Source of the DNA: Motacilla alba alba
Taxonomy: Eukaryota > Chordata > Aves > Passeriformes > Motacillidae
Direction: 5' to 3'
DNA: 64,000 nucleotides
Assembly (NCBI RefSeq): GCF_015832195.1
Contig: NC_052032.1
Coordinates: 4,780,618 to 4,844,617 of the forward strand
The translations under genes were made by a program, and so were the position numbers. The first letter of the stretch is position 1, and the number at the start of each line of letters is the position of its first letter. The notes under the pieces were generated by a model. The model was not told the DNA's origin, did not search any database, and was given only the letters and a program-made list of their open reading frames with translations. Positions 26,627-38,279 of this stretch are shown in pieces.

Positions 26627-27149
26627 TGTTGATTTTGCAAGCAACTCCGATGAGGGGAGAGATGAGTCTGACTCCATGTTCTTAGAAGGTGAATTTATTA
26701 ATATAATATAATATAATATAATATAATATAATATAATATAATATAATATAATATAATATAATATAATATAATATAATATAATATACATTATAATAATTAC
26801 ATTATATTTATTACATTACATTACATTATATTATGCTATACTAAAACTATACTAAAGAATAAAGAAAGGATACAAACAGAAGCTTAACAAGAATGATAAG
26901 GAAAAACTCGTGACTCCTCTCCAGAGTCTGACACAGCTTGACCCTGATTGGTCATTAAGTAAAAACAATTCACATGAAACCAGTCAACAACCACCTGCTG
27001 GATAAACACTCTCCAGACCACATTCCAAAGCAGCAAAACACAGGAGAAGCCAATCAGATATTTATTGTTTACATTTTTCTCTGATGCTTCTCAGCTTCCC
27101 AGGAGAAGAATCCTGGTGAAGGGATTTTTCAGAAAGTATGACAGTGACA
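26627..27149 (-). mobile_element. Solo LTR, family B, copy 2, with internal pentanucleotide expansion
   Basis: A 523-bp element on the minus strand flanked by a perfect 6-bp target-site duplication, gaaagc, at 26621-26626 and 27150-27155. On the minus strand it starts TGTCACTGTCATAC and ends CAACA, as the family does. It is roughly 100 bp longer than the other two copies. The extra length is explained by an expanded (ATATA)n array and adjoining degenerate AT repeats, placed exactly where the sister copies carry a short TAATATAATATAG stretch. No internal viral sequence adjoins it. Confidence 0.9.
26697..26785. repeat. (ATATA)n pentanucleotide microsatellite
   Basis: About 17 near-perfect 5-bp units sit inside the family B LTR. 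On the right side the array degrades into ATTAT/ATTAC variants up to about 26840. The length makes it likely to be polymorphic. Confidence 0.95.
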
Positions 27150-27155
27150 GAAAGC

Positions 27156-30100
27156 AGTGATGGATAATGAACAAACCATCACTCCGGGGTCAGGCCTGGC
27201 TCTGTCTTTGCACCATGGTTGCTCTGCCATAACAAGATTTGCTCTCCAAGTGCCTGCCTCCCCCTGAGCCAGGTGCCCAGCAGGTTCTCACACACCCAGT
27301 CCCAGGGTCCTGTCTGCAGGGAGATCTGCAAAGCCTTGGAACCAGGGAGGAACAAGAGCCTCTGAGTCCCTCCTCCTGTGGGGCAGCCACTGCAGAGACA
27401 GGTGAAGATGCACCAGGTGGCTGCAAGACCAACGTCCCCAAGTGGTTTTTAGATATTTAGCTCTGACTATTTTCTCTGGGACAAAGGCAGTCTTGTGTCC
27501 CATGTAGCACTGCAAAGCCCTGGCAGCTCTGGGGACAGCAGTGAAGCTTTGCAGTGACAGCTGTGGCAGTGATTCCCCTTCTACTTTGTGTCTACCAACT
27601 GCTGGACATGCCAAAGGAGCTGCTGGAAAAACAAATTTCCAGCTTTCTACTCAGATATATAACACAAACCCTCCCACCCCATCACCACTTTACCTTCTTG
27701 TGCTTCCCAAGCCCCCAGATCCACCAAGTCATGCCATTGAAGCTACCAGGGGAGGGAATTGGAGGGGGGAATAAATAAATAACATAATGTGTGAAGTCCA
27801 CTGTCACTTGCAGTTTGAGCAGCCCTCTCATGTCCCACAAACCTGTGCTCAGAGTGCCTGGCTTTGTGGAGGGATTGATTGGGGTGGAAGGTTGGTGGCT
27901 TTTTTTTCTTTTTCCTACTGATATGTGTCTCCAGAGAAATGAGTAAAACCTTACAGATGAACGTGTCATAGAAGAAAGAACATATGCTGCACATGCATCT
28001 AAATAGCATTTATCTTACTTTTCACTGACGCAGTGGTGAAATATGTTCTCTTTGCTTTCAAATTTTAGGGACAAACAGATGGTGGAAAGCTTAGTTTTGG
28101 GTATTATGTCCATCAAAATAACCTGTATTGCGAGCACCTCTTACTATAATTGGGGATTTTAGCTGCAGCAGAATCTGGACTCCAGGAAAAGTCCTTTGCA
28201 GAAGTAGTAAGTCCAAAAAAGGGCTGAATGCTGTCCTAAATATATAATTTTTTTTTTTGAAATACACAGTTTTGCAATGCTATAATTAGAAATAAACTCA
28301 CTTTTTTGTTCTTGCTTTTGATAAGGATAAAGGCCAAAGAACACAGTTCCTTCTTTGACTCCCACCTCTCTCCCTCCCAAATGTGAACCCCCAGAAGTGT
28401 TCAGTTCTCCCTGTAGGAACCCATGAAAGGAGAAGTCACCAAAGATCCTTCTCCAAAAAGAAAAGCTCTACAGGCCCAAGATTTTCTCACCTATTTTATC
28501 AGTGGCTGGCTATTCCCAAAACCTCTGAAATTCCTGGTGTAAAATGAGGTTGGAGGGAAGTTCTGCCCCAGGCCCTGAGTGACTGCTGCTGTAGCAGAGC
28601 TCTGGCAAAGGAGGGATTGTGGCAGGTCCTGGAAATCTGCAGCCAGCCCCTGCAGAGCAAACCCAAGCTTTTGCTTGAAGCACTGCAGCAAGGGAGAACT
28701 CTGCCCTGGGATTCAGTAAGCTGTGGAGGATGAAGATCAGTAAAATGTGCATATCCAGCATGGAGGGAACCTTGTCTGACGGGGAGGGAATGATTATCTA
28801 CTGTAGGCATGTGAGTGTTCTCATTCTGGATTTATTATATATAGACAGGCAAATGCTGAAACATTCCAAAGCTGTCTTACACAATTTTAGAGGATTTTGC
28901 TCGGGGGTTTTATTTCCTTCTGGTTTTTTTTTTTTTTAATTTTGCCTTTTTTTTTTTTTTTTTTTTAGTGTAGTACTTTTTGTTGTGGGTTTTGTTTTGA
29001 TTTTGGCTTTGATGTGCCTGTTCTGCTCCTCAGCACTTTTCCTGGTTCAGTGCCTCAGTTTCTAATCTCTAGGTCAGTGTGTGTTTTGCATGAATTTAAT
29101 ACCTGGTCAGCATTATCCTGTGTCCTGGAGGACTCTCTTACTTTGCCATTTCATTCTTGCAGAGCAGATCCAGGTTAGTTAATTGTGCACAGGGAAATCA
29201 TCCAACAATGTTTAGGGACTTCAAATAAAAAAACTTGAAAGGAAAATGTATAATCCCTACCACCTTGTTGGAAGGGTGCCCAGCACAGCAACAACATTTA
29301 AAAAGTCACTATTTGCCAGAAATAGATGCAGAGTGGCAACAGGAGTTTGGTCTTTCCTCTGTGTGCTTAGGAAAAGAAATATCTGCCCCAAGGATGCTGA
29401 AAAATTATTATGGGAAATATACTTGGGACACAGCTCTCATTTTTAGAGATGTCAACCATTTTAGTCCCAAACTTACAATGTACAATCGAGATAATTCCTC
29501 TTATTTTTCCTTCTGGATTGTTTGCCTCATAATTTAGGAAAAAAATCATTAAAAACTAGGTGATGGAAAGAGTTGCCTGTACACAGAGAGGGAATCAAAC
29601 CATATTTTTGCAAATTTGTAAATAATTCTTTCATACAATGCAGAGTGTGTCTCACATTTGGGCCCTGTCAGACTGAAAGCTATTGTTGTGTTTTTATTTA
29701 TCTCCATACACTGAAGTTTATGTTTGTTTAAATTAAAGCTGGGATCTCCTAGACCCATAAAATGTTTAAACATAAGCGTGGTTACAAATTGTCTGGTGTG
29801 TATTTACCAGGGCCCCCTGCTGTGTGATGCAGAGTCACTTAATTGTGCTTGTTTGCATCTTCTCTTCCGTAATGCTCTCTGCATTTTATCCATGGAGTAG
29901 GAGCCTATGGTTTGGCATAAGGAGGAGATTGTTTTTCTGTCTGTGCTGGAGTGGGTTAAAAAAAAGCTGGGTTCGATTTTTTTCCCCATTTTTGTCAAAA
30001 AAAATATTTATTCGACTTTTTTTTATAAATTATTACTGAAGATGTTTTGGTTGGGACTTTCTTTTTCCTGAAACAAAATGAGGAATGGTCAGTTCTTATT

Positions 30101-32800
30101 ATAAAGGGGGGAAAAAAATCACTTTTCATCCATTTTTCCCCACTGTAGTTCTGACATTGAGTGGCTTTGTAACCTGGGTTGTAGTTCACAAGGGCCCACT
30201 GTAAGTCTGTCCTGTGCCACAGAAATTATACTCATTCCCTTTTTTTTGAGAAAAGAACACTGGAAATGGGCATTTTCACTGCCTGTAGGTGCAACTTTTG
30301 CTGTGTTTTTATTCTCACTCCATCCTGTCTTTGGGCTAGCAGAATTGTGTCTGAATACTTTTGGACAGGTTTTGCAAGCAGCACAAATTATTTCGTTATG
30401 TGTGAGTGAAGTGTGGAATGCAGAGGAAACACCCCCATCAAAAGTTCAGGGGTGAAATGTGTCTGTCTGAGAGCTGATACAAACATTTCCCTACTGGCAA
30501 AGCAGATTTGAAACATAAAGAAAGTGAGATGGTTCCTTTAAAGAATTCTTATCATTTTCCTAACTTAAAAGCCCTTTCCCTTAACCATTCCAGCTGCATA
30601 ACTTCAACATGCCAGGGTTATCTATAATTCCTTCATTTCCTTCCAGAAGGGCTCCTACCTACACACCGCATCATGCATCTTTTATTACCACCTTAACATA
30701 TTTATAAAATATTGATTATTCCTTCTAAATAGCTTTGCAAATGAAGCCATGTGATGTGGCACTCCCCTCAATTAGCAGCAGGTTCATTGTTTACTGAAGT
30801 GACCCGGTGCTCTGAGCTGCTTCTGAAACTGAACCTTTTAAATAAGCTTTTGCCTATTTTCAGTTCTTGTGCCAATTTTTGCCTCCGGTTATATTCAGTA
30901 TTCACACTGAGGATTTTTTTGTTGTTGTTTTTTTTACCATTCTGTGAAGTTGCTCTCAAATTACACTGCACTAACTGGGGACAGAATGGGGTTAGTGGAT
31001 CTATTCTGTTTGTTTTCCTGCAACATCAGAGTGTGAGGCAGGTTTAGCTGAGACCTGCAGTACCTGGGCTGCTCTGGATTCCTTCTGGAGAACTAAAGAT
31101 ACAGCAAGGTTAGTCCCCACTGACACCAAGCAGAGCTGAGTTTTGAATTTAGCACCCAGTGTGTAAATTAATACCTGGAATTAATTTAGCATGCCACTTG
31201 CTAATGAGAAAATAGAAATGCTGGTTTATAAAACAAAGAAACACAATTCAGAGTGAGGAATAAATGATAGGGAGTGCTTGTTGAAAGGCTCAGCTGCAAC
31301 CTCCTTCATAAGGCAAGTTTGTTGTTAAATTTAATGGGCTATAGGTGTTGATTGGTGGAGTCATAAAATGAACTGTTAATTTGCTTTTCCAAGAGAGGAG
31401 AATCTATATTATGCAAATTGCTTTTAAAATTTCTGTTCCCAGCAGAAGTATAGCAAGGAAACGTGGCCCTTTCACACCATTGCTCGGAGGGCTCTTCCCC
31501 ACTGCCATCGCTGGTAAATCTCCGTGCTTTGAAGTGCCTGGGGCTTTGATTGCCTCTGATCTGCACTGGCAGCTCACAAAGGGGCTCCCTTTTGTCACCT
31601 GTGTTTGAGCACCCACCTGAGCGAGACTTCAAAGGACAGCCCAAAGAGGCAGTGATGCTCCTTGTGCTCAGAGGGACCCCAGGGAGAGGAGCTGGGAGAG
31701 GAGCTGTGTGGAGAGAGGATTCCTTCATTCATCTGCCTCACTCAAAGGCCACCCTGGGAAGGTGGCAGCATTTGCACTTCTCGAAGAATGAAAGAAATCC
31801 TGCCAGATGTGGTGTTCCCAATGCAGCTGTGGAAACGTTGGCTGTGGCAAGCTCCAAGTGAGTTTCAGCTGTGTCGGTGGACACTGACAGCCCGGTCAGA
31901 GAGAGAAACAGATAAACTCTCCCAGGAATTGCAGACTCCTCTCTCACATTGTGGTGTCCTCTTATGGAATGATGATGCTCACAGCTTTAACTCTTTTCTT
32001 AAGAAATGTGAATATCTGGATTCTTCAGGGAGACACTAGAAACACCATGCTGGTTGCAGACTGGCTGCTTTCTAGTGCTCTGAGCTGGAAGTCTTTGTAG
32101 GTTTGGAGTTTGCTGCATAGATGAAAACTTTTTCCAATATCCATAAAAAATAACTTCCAAGTGAGCAATATTTCTACCAAAATGTCTAGGTTATTTTTTT
32201 TTCTATTCAGTAAGTTAGAGCAATTTGTGCTGGTTGATGAGAGAATTCTGCCTTGAAAACATTGACACTGAGGAGAGGTATAAACTTATCATACCTGGTG
32301 CCAATAGCTTCTCTTTTCTAATCAAAATAATGTCAAATAAGTAAGAGAATAGGAATGAAATAAGCCACTTTTTCCCATCTCACCCCTCCTTAAAAACCAA
32401 GCAAGAAAATGCAACGGCCTGTCAGTTATTTGGAGCACGCAGCTCTGAGGTCTTGCAAAACCCACCAGTGTTCTGCTGTGTTGTTTGTTTGGGTGTTTTT
32501 GTTATTGCTAATATCATACTCACTACTGTTAAGTGAATCACTGGGAAGGTTTTGGCTGCACGTCGAGCAGAAACCTGCCTCAGGCAAGAACAAGGGTTTA
32601 TTTATTTAACTTCAGAGACAAGGGAGGGAGGAGGGAATTTCTCCCATACATGTCCATCTTCAGCTGAGCCTTGCACATCTCTTTATTTAACCAACATCCA
32701 ACCCCTCTGCACTTTTGCTCCTGGCTCACCTGCCCCCTCAAACCCCTCGTGCACCTGGGGGTGAGGAACCTCTCCTGGAACACCTGAGGTGCTGCTGGGG
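27156..32800. other. Unique non-coding DNA
   Basis: No gene or transposon recognised. Poly-T runs lie at 28924-28937 (14) and 28947-28966 (20). The frames seen here (up to about 130 codons) overlap on both strands and match nothing known. Confidence 0.5.
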
Positions 32801-32806
32801 GAGCAG

Positions 32807-32872
32807 CACTGCCCAGGTGTGCCCCGGGCACTGCCCAGGTGTGCCCCAGGCATGATCCAGGTGTGCCCCGGG
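32807..32872. repeat. 22-bp tandem repeat, 3 copies
   Basis: Three consecutive 22-bp GC-rich units share the core CCAGGTGTGCCCC. The first two differ at a single position near the end, and the third has changes in its first part (catgatcc for cactgccc). Confidence 0.85.
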
Positions 32873-32879
32873 CAGGCAG

Positions 32880-33895
32880 AGGAGCAGCTCAGGCTGCAGG
32901 GAGCACCCCTGGCACTCTCCCCCAGCCCCTGGGCTCTGTTCCTGGTGTGTTGGCAGCCCCCAGCCCTGACCCCTCACTTTCCAAGCAGTGACTGCCTTGG
33001 GCAGCCCTTCTCCATGGGCAGGCATCCCTGTCCAGCTCAGGCAGAGGGGGTTGATTTCCAGACAGATCTGGCATTCCTGCTTCTATTGGAGGGGGCAGTC
33101 ATGTAGGGGAAGGGAGGAAGCCCAGTGCTTCCAAAATATGTGAAATCTGGGAGTCCTAAGCATTTTTTCTTTTTTTTTATAAACTGCTGTTGGATATCTG
33201 AGCTGCAGGGTGGCAGCAGTCAGAGCTCAGCTCTGTGCTGGGCAGAGCCACAGACAAACCCCTCCTTGTCTCCTTGTCCTTGTGCACGGAGGTGAGTGCT
33301 CAGACCAGGGAGGAGATGCTGGGGTGTGGTTTTCCCTGAACAGGGAGAGACCTAATGTGCCTGGAGGACACCAGAGTTCAGCCATCAGCAGCAGGTTGAA
33401 CTGGAATATCCCAGACTTGCTGGAAAAATATGCTAGTTGACATTTCATTGGTTAGTAAATACTGAGATTTTTTTTTTTTTGCCTCAAATAAGCATATCAA
33501 TTCTCTGTTGTATTTGTTATGTTGGTATATTACTATAGTAACAGCAGTATAGGGTTTATTCTATTTTAAATTAATCTCTGCATGAACTAGAGGAAGATAG
33601 CTGCTAGCTGGGTGATTTATTCACAACAAAAAGAGAACTGGTTATCCTTTGCAAGGACAGCAGTGGTGCCATGCATAAGACAGGCTGGGTGGTGCTGACT
33701 GCCCTGGTCCAGCACTGAGTGATCAGGGATGTGGTGTCTGGAGAAGTCCAAAGTGATTTTTGTGGTCACTAAACCAGAATTATCCATGTGCCACACCATA
33801 GCTCCACGGGTCTGTGAGCAGTTCAGGGTGTTTGTTGTCCAAAGGTGATGTCCTTTTTTGGAAAGGCAGAGGAAGAACCACATTTACCTGCCTAA
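32880..33895. other. Unique non-coding DNA
   Basis: GC-richer in the first 200 bp but with few CpG. No gene or transposon recognised. Confidence 0.5.
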
Positions 33896-33899
33896 AGTA

Positions 33900-34181
33900 G
33901 GAACCAGTCTGGAACCAGAGGACACAGCCTCAAGCTGTGTCAATGGAAGTTTACATTGGATATTAGGAAAAAGTTTTTACAGAAAGGGTGATAAAGTTCT
34001 GGAGTGGCTGCCCGGGGAGGTGGTGGAGTCACCATCCCTGGGTGTGTTTAACAAAGCCTGGATGTGGCACTGGGTGCCGGGGTTGAGTTGAGATGTTGGG
34101 GCTGGGTTGGACTCGATGATCTTAAAGGTCTCTTCCAACCCAGTGATTCTGGGAATTTTGTGAATTCTGTCAATTCTGTGA
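33900..34181 (+). repeat. CR1 LINE 3' end
   Basis: A roughly 280-bp fragment carries the standard avian CR1 3' region in order: 'cctcaagctgtgtcaatgg', 'ttggatattaggaaaaag', 'tggtggagtcaccatccctg', then 'ggttggactcgatgatctt' and 'ccaacccagtgattctg'. It closes with about four 9-bp ATTCTG-type tail units at 34143-34181, the CR1 alternative to a poly(A) tail. The element is 5'-truncated with no usable ORF2 left. The left edge is approximate. Confidence 0.93.
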
Positions 34182-34189
34182 ACCACGGT

Positions 34190-37100
34190 CTCCTGTTCTG
34201 CTCCTTGCTCTCTTGGCCTCACACTGTGCAGCTGCATGGGCAGGTCCCTCAGTGACAGAAAGACTGTCCCCTGTCCGCTGTCCCCTGTCCTGGGGCAGGC
34301 AGGGAGCCAAGGACACCTCTGGGAGCAGCACCAGTGCCCCAGCACACCCTGCTGAGAGCAAACCACTCTCATCTCATCCCACACTGCAAATATTTGCCTC
34401 CTGTGTGACATGGGGACAATCCCAAGCACTGGGAGCCCCCCGTGGCAGCAGTGAAAAGGCATTAATGAAGCTCTGCTGGTAAGCACTATTTACCTGCTCA
34501 GCCTGGCCTCCTACAGATAAACCAGACACACAAAACAACATCTTGCTGCTCTGCTTTGCTTGGAGAGAGCATTTTCCCTGCACCCTGGAGTGTTTGCATG
34601 CTTTTCTGCCCTTAGTTGAGTTCCATGATGCTGAAAATATTCCTCACAGAGGTGGTGAGGTGGATCTGTGCTGTCTCACTGCCTGGCCTGGATATTTCCC
34701 CTTCCTTCACAGTGTCAGCTTGCTTTGGATCATCTTTGCACACACAGATTAAACTCTGAAGGAGTTGGAGAAGGCTGTCTGGTTGGTTTTTTTTTAATCA
34801 AATCCTAGATTAGCCAGGACTAGAGATGGAAGATCAGCCCAAAAGGGCTCGATTAGCAGGTGCTCAGGAGATCTGGATTTCACATCCAGTGTTCTGCAGT
34901 CACTCAGGCCACAATCCCAGCCCAGTACTTAATGGTATAAACAGTGCTAATAACTCTGGGTCACCTGTCTGGGAAAGACAGATAAGGAATTGAAAATTAT
35001 TCACATAACCATAGGTAATCTACCACCGAATACTGTTGAGACCTCAATTTTTATTTCATTCCACTTATGTTCTTGCCCTGATTGCACAGCAAATAAATTG
35101 CAAATTCAGAATTAAAGTGCCTGCTAATTCAAATTGATCAGCAGTGTCCAGCACCCCACTCCCTAGAGGTGTAAATAGATTCTGGTATCCACCCCAGGAA
35201 AGCAAATCTTTAGTCTTCTCTGCTGCATTGTCAAAAATAGGGGAGAAAAAAACCTACTTTCAGTGGCACCAGGAAAAAAGAAAAGTTTGCAGAGGGAGGA
35301 GGTGATGATCTGCTTTGTTCTATCAGTCAATTATTTGTTAGCAGTTAATATCCACAGTCCTATTTCTGTCCTTGCAAACCAAACAGTAGCTTCAGCCTGA
35401 AAGTCACGCACAACTTTAATAAAAATAAAATGTTCTGTCCTGGCCTTTGGAATGAGCTGAACCTGCAGCAACTTCCACGGTGGAGCAAGGGGTAGAGCTG
35501 GGGCCAGCACCAGGACTGCAAGGCAGCCAACTCCCCCCACACCCTTTTTCTGATTAAATATTGGCAGGGGACCATGGTTGGGAAAGGTTTATTTAAATTC
35601 TGACCTGGGAGGAAAATCAGTCCCAGCACAAGGGTGAACATTAGTGGACATAACTCTGTCTCCCCTCCTGTGGCAGGATGAATAAATAAAACAGAGGGGA
35701 TAAATGAATATATTTAAGTGTTCTGATCTGATCTGCCTTTGGGGCAATACCTCAGGCCACTGGTCTCAGGGGTCAGTCCCTCCTGTGCAACCACAAAATG
35801 CCCAAAAAGGTGTCACATGGCACAGGCCAGGCTGCAGTACCCCAGCCTTGGCTCATGCACATTTCCCTGCAGGGCTGCTGCATGTTTTATTATTTTTATT
35901 CCTGAAATAGATGTAAATTGCTTCAGGCCAGGTGGAGTCACCTGCCAGCTCCTAAGTGGGCCTGGGTCCCTGGGCTGGACCTGGGCTGTGACAGATTAGT
36001 TTGGGGTGTGACTCCTGAACCCGTGTCACAGCTGCCACCCACCATGCTGGGAGCTGCAGATGAGAAGAGCCCTTTGAGCAAAGTGAAAATAAAGAGAACG
36101 CAGTGCTGTTCCTGGAGATTGCATTTCTCTCTGCTGCTAGCCATGTGACAGACAGCCTGTGTTTCTCTATTTGTACCTGGAACGCTCCAATTTCTCCTGA
36201 TAGTCTTAAAACCTTATTTTTACTCTTTCTTTTGACACTTACACGCTGTGACTTGATTTGATAAATAAAACCTTCTGGTGCTGTTGTTCTGGTCGGAGAT
36301 TAAACACTTGATACTCTGCATAAGGAAATGCTTTTGATGGGTGAATTTAATAGCAATTGGTTATAGTAGGATGAAGTAAATTGCAAGTGGTTCAATTCAC
36401 AGGAGAGTTGTGGTACCACACAGTCAAATCTGTGGACACAAAGAGACCCCGTGCTATGGATTGTCTCTGCTGAACATCATGTTTCGTGCTGGGTTTGATA
36501 ATACGATGACATTTTATTTATGAGAAAAGAACAAGCAAAGTTACTTTTCCAGTAACTCAGAAAAGGCACAAACTAATTTTTAAAATTTATGGTGGAAGAT
36601 ATTTTTTATGGCTCTGGAGCAACGAGAGCCATATCTGAGTCATCCTTCTTGCTGATTATGTCTCGGTGGTGAATAATACTGCAGTATACTGTACAAATTT
36701 TACATCTTGACTTCCCTAACGCTTACATCTCAAAGTATTTAGGGCACGCTGGTTGGTGTGGTTATCTCCTTGGTGCAGATGTGACAGCTGAGGCATCTGA
36801 ATAAGCATGTACAGCATCACTCCATGAGTCTGCAGCTCACTAAGGGCAAAAATGCAGCATCAAACCCCTTCCCACTTCAGCTTTCTGCTTGAGCTCTCCT
36901 TTATTCATGGTCTCAACCATTATCTGCCTGGCAGTGGCCACTAGAGTCCCAAAAATGGACCCACCCCAAGGCATCCTTCACATGGTCCTGTCTGGGCACA
37001 GACTGTGTCCCAAGAGGCTTCTGATGGTCCAGGAAAAGGGGACAAGGGGAAACAGAGAAGTGATGCACTCGGTGCTGACAGCTTGGCACGACGTCCTGTG

Positions 37101-37860
37101 TTCTCATATCCCCAACACCAACTCAGCCACGTCATTCCAGCCACTGGAATTCTTGTTTAATGTAAGAAGAAGGGAATTATTCCATGATGTGACTGGAACA
37201 TCACATTTTCAACCCTTCATTTACCAAATGTCTCTGCATTACAGCTTGTGCTGTTCTTTGTGCTCTCACTCTGCAGCTCTTTCCATGCAGAATCTGCCCT
37301 GTCCTTTGGAGCCCCTTTGGAGAGGTGGAAATTATCCCAGGCCCAGGAGCAGGCATGCACACCCCATTTAAATCAGAGCTGAAGGTTAAATGCCATGCAG
37401 GCTGCATCACTGAGATAGAGGAAATTCCTCTGCAGGATGAGCAGGGGCTTTTCTGATTCTGCAAAAAATGTGTCAGCATCAAAAACGTGTCACATGAAGG
37501 GCAAGGCAGCATTGATCCATGAGAGCTCTCTGCTACAGTCAGCTCTCTCCTCCTGTCAGCTCGGATGGAGCTTACAGCTTTTACATACACACACACGCAT
37601 ATTTACATAGCTAGACGATTGTAAGGCTTGATTTGTTGCACTGTTGCTTTTGGTGTACCTTGGTGATTCAGAGCTTTAACACCCTTTGTGTTCGGGAATA
37701 ACGGCTTCAGTTATTGAATGTCACCCTGTGTATGATCAGCCCGGTGCGACTGCTCTGGTGCAGGTCATCTGATTTCCAAAATCAGCCTTGAAAGTGGGAT
37801 AACTGAGGGTAAGAGGAAGGAGAGGTGACCTGTCCCCTTCCACAGGAGGAAGGAATAGGT
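34190..37860. other. Unique non-coding DNA
   Basis: No gene recognised. A 14-bp direct duplication built on ctgtcccctgtcc lies near 34266-34293. A perfect 9-bp-stem hairpin lies at 36607-36633, inside an AT-rich block (about 36580-36760) that has the look of a conserved non-coding element. Confidence 0.5.
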
Positions 37861-37867
37861 GGGGGTA

Positions 37868-38273
37868 TGTCACAGTCATATTTTCTGGAAAAATCCCTTT
37901 GACCAGGATTCTTCTTCTCCTGGGAAGCTGAGAAGCCTCAGAGAAAAAAGAAAACAACAATTATCTCATTTGCTTCTCCTGTGTTTTGCTGCTTTGGAAT
38001 GTGTTTGGTGATTGTTTCATTGGTTTCATGTGAATTGTTTTGACTTTTTGGCCAATCAATGCCAAGCTGTGTCGGGACTCTGGAGAGAGTCACGAGTTTC
38101 CATTATTATCTTTTTAGCCTTCTGTAAGTATCCTTTCTGTATTCTTTAATATAGTTTAGTATAGGATTTTTTTAATATAATATAGTATCATAAAATAATA
38201 AATTAGCCTTCTGAGAACGTGGAGTCAGATCCATTATTCCTTCCTGCCACGAGGGTGCCCCACAAATACAACA
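37868..38273 (+). mobile_element. Solo LTR, family B, copy 3 (endogenous retrovirus)
   Basis: A 406-bp element starts TGTCACAGTCATA and ends ACAACA. It is flanked by ggggta (37862-37867) and gtggta (38274-38279), a 6-bp target-site duplication with one mismatch. It is the cleanest copy of the family here and aligns along its whole length with the copies at 20888 and 26627. It is a solo LTR. Confidence 0.9.
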
Positions 38274-38279
38274 GTGGTA

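Noticed and set aside
29235..29537. 100-codon plus-strand frame with protein-like texture
   Set aside because: No recognised family, no splice or promoter support, and frames of this length are common by chance.
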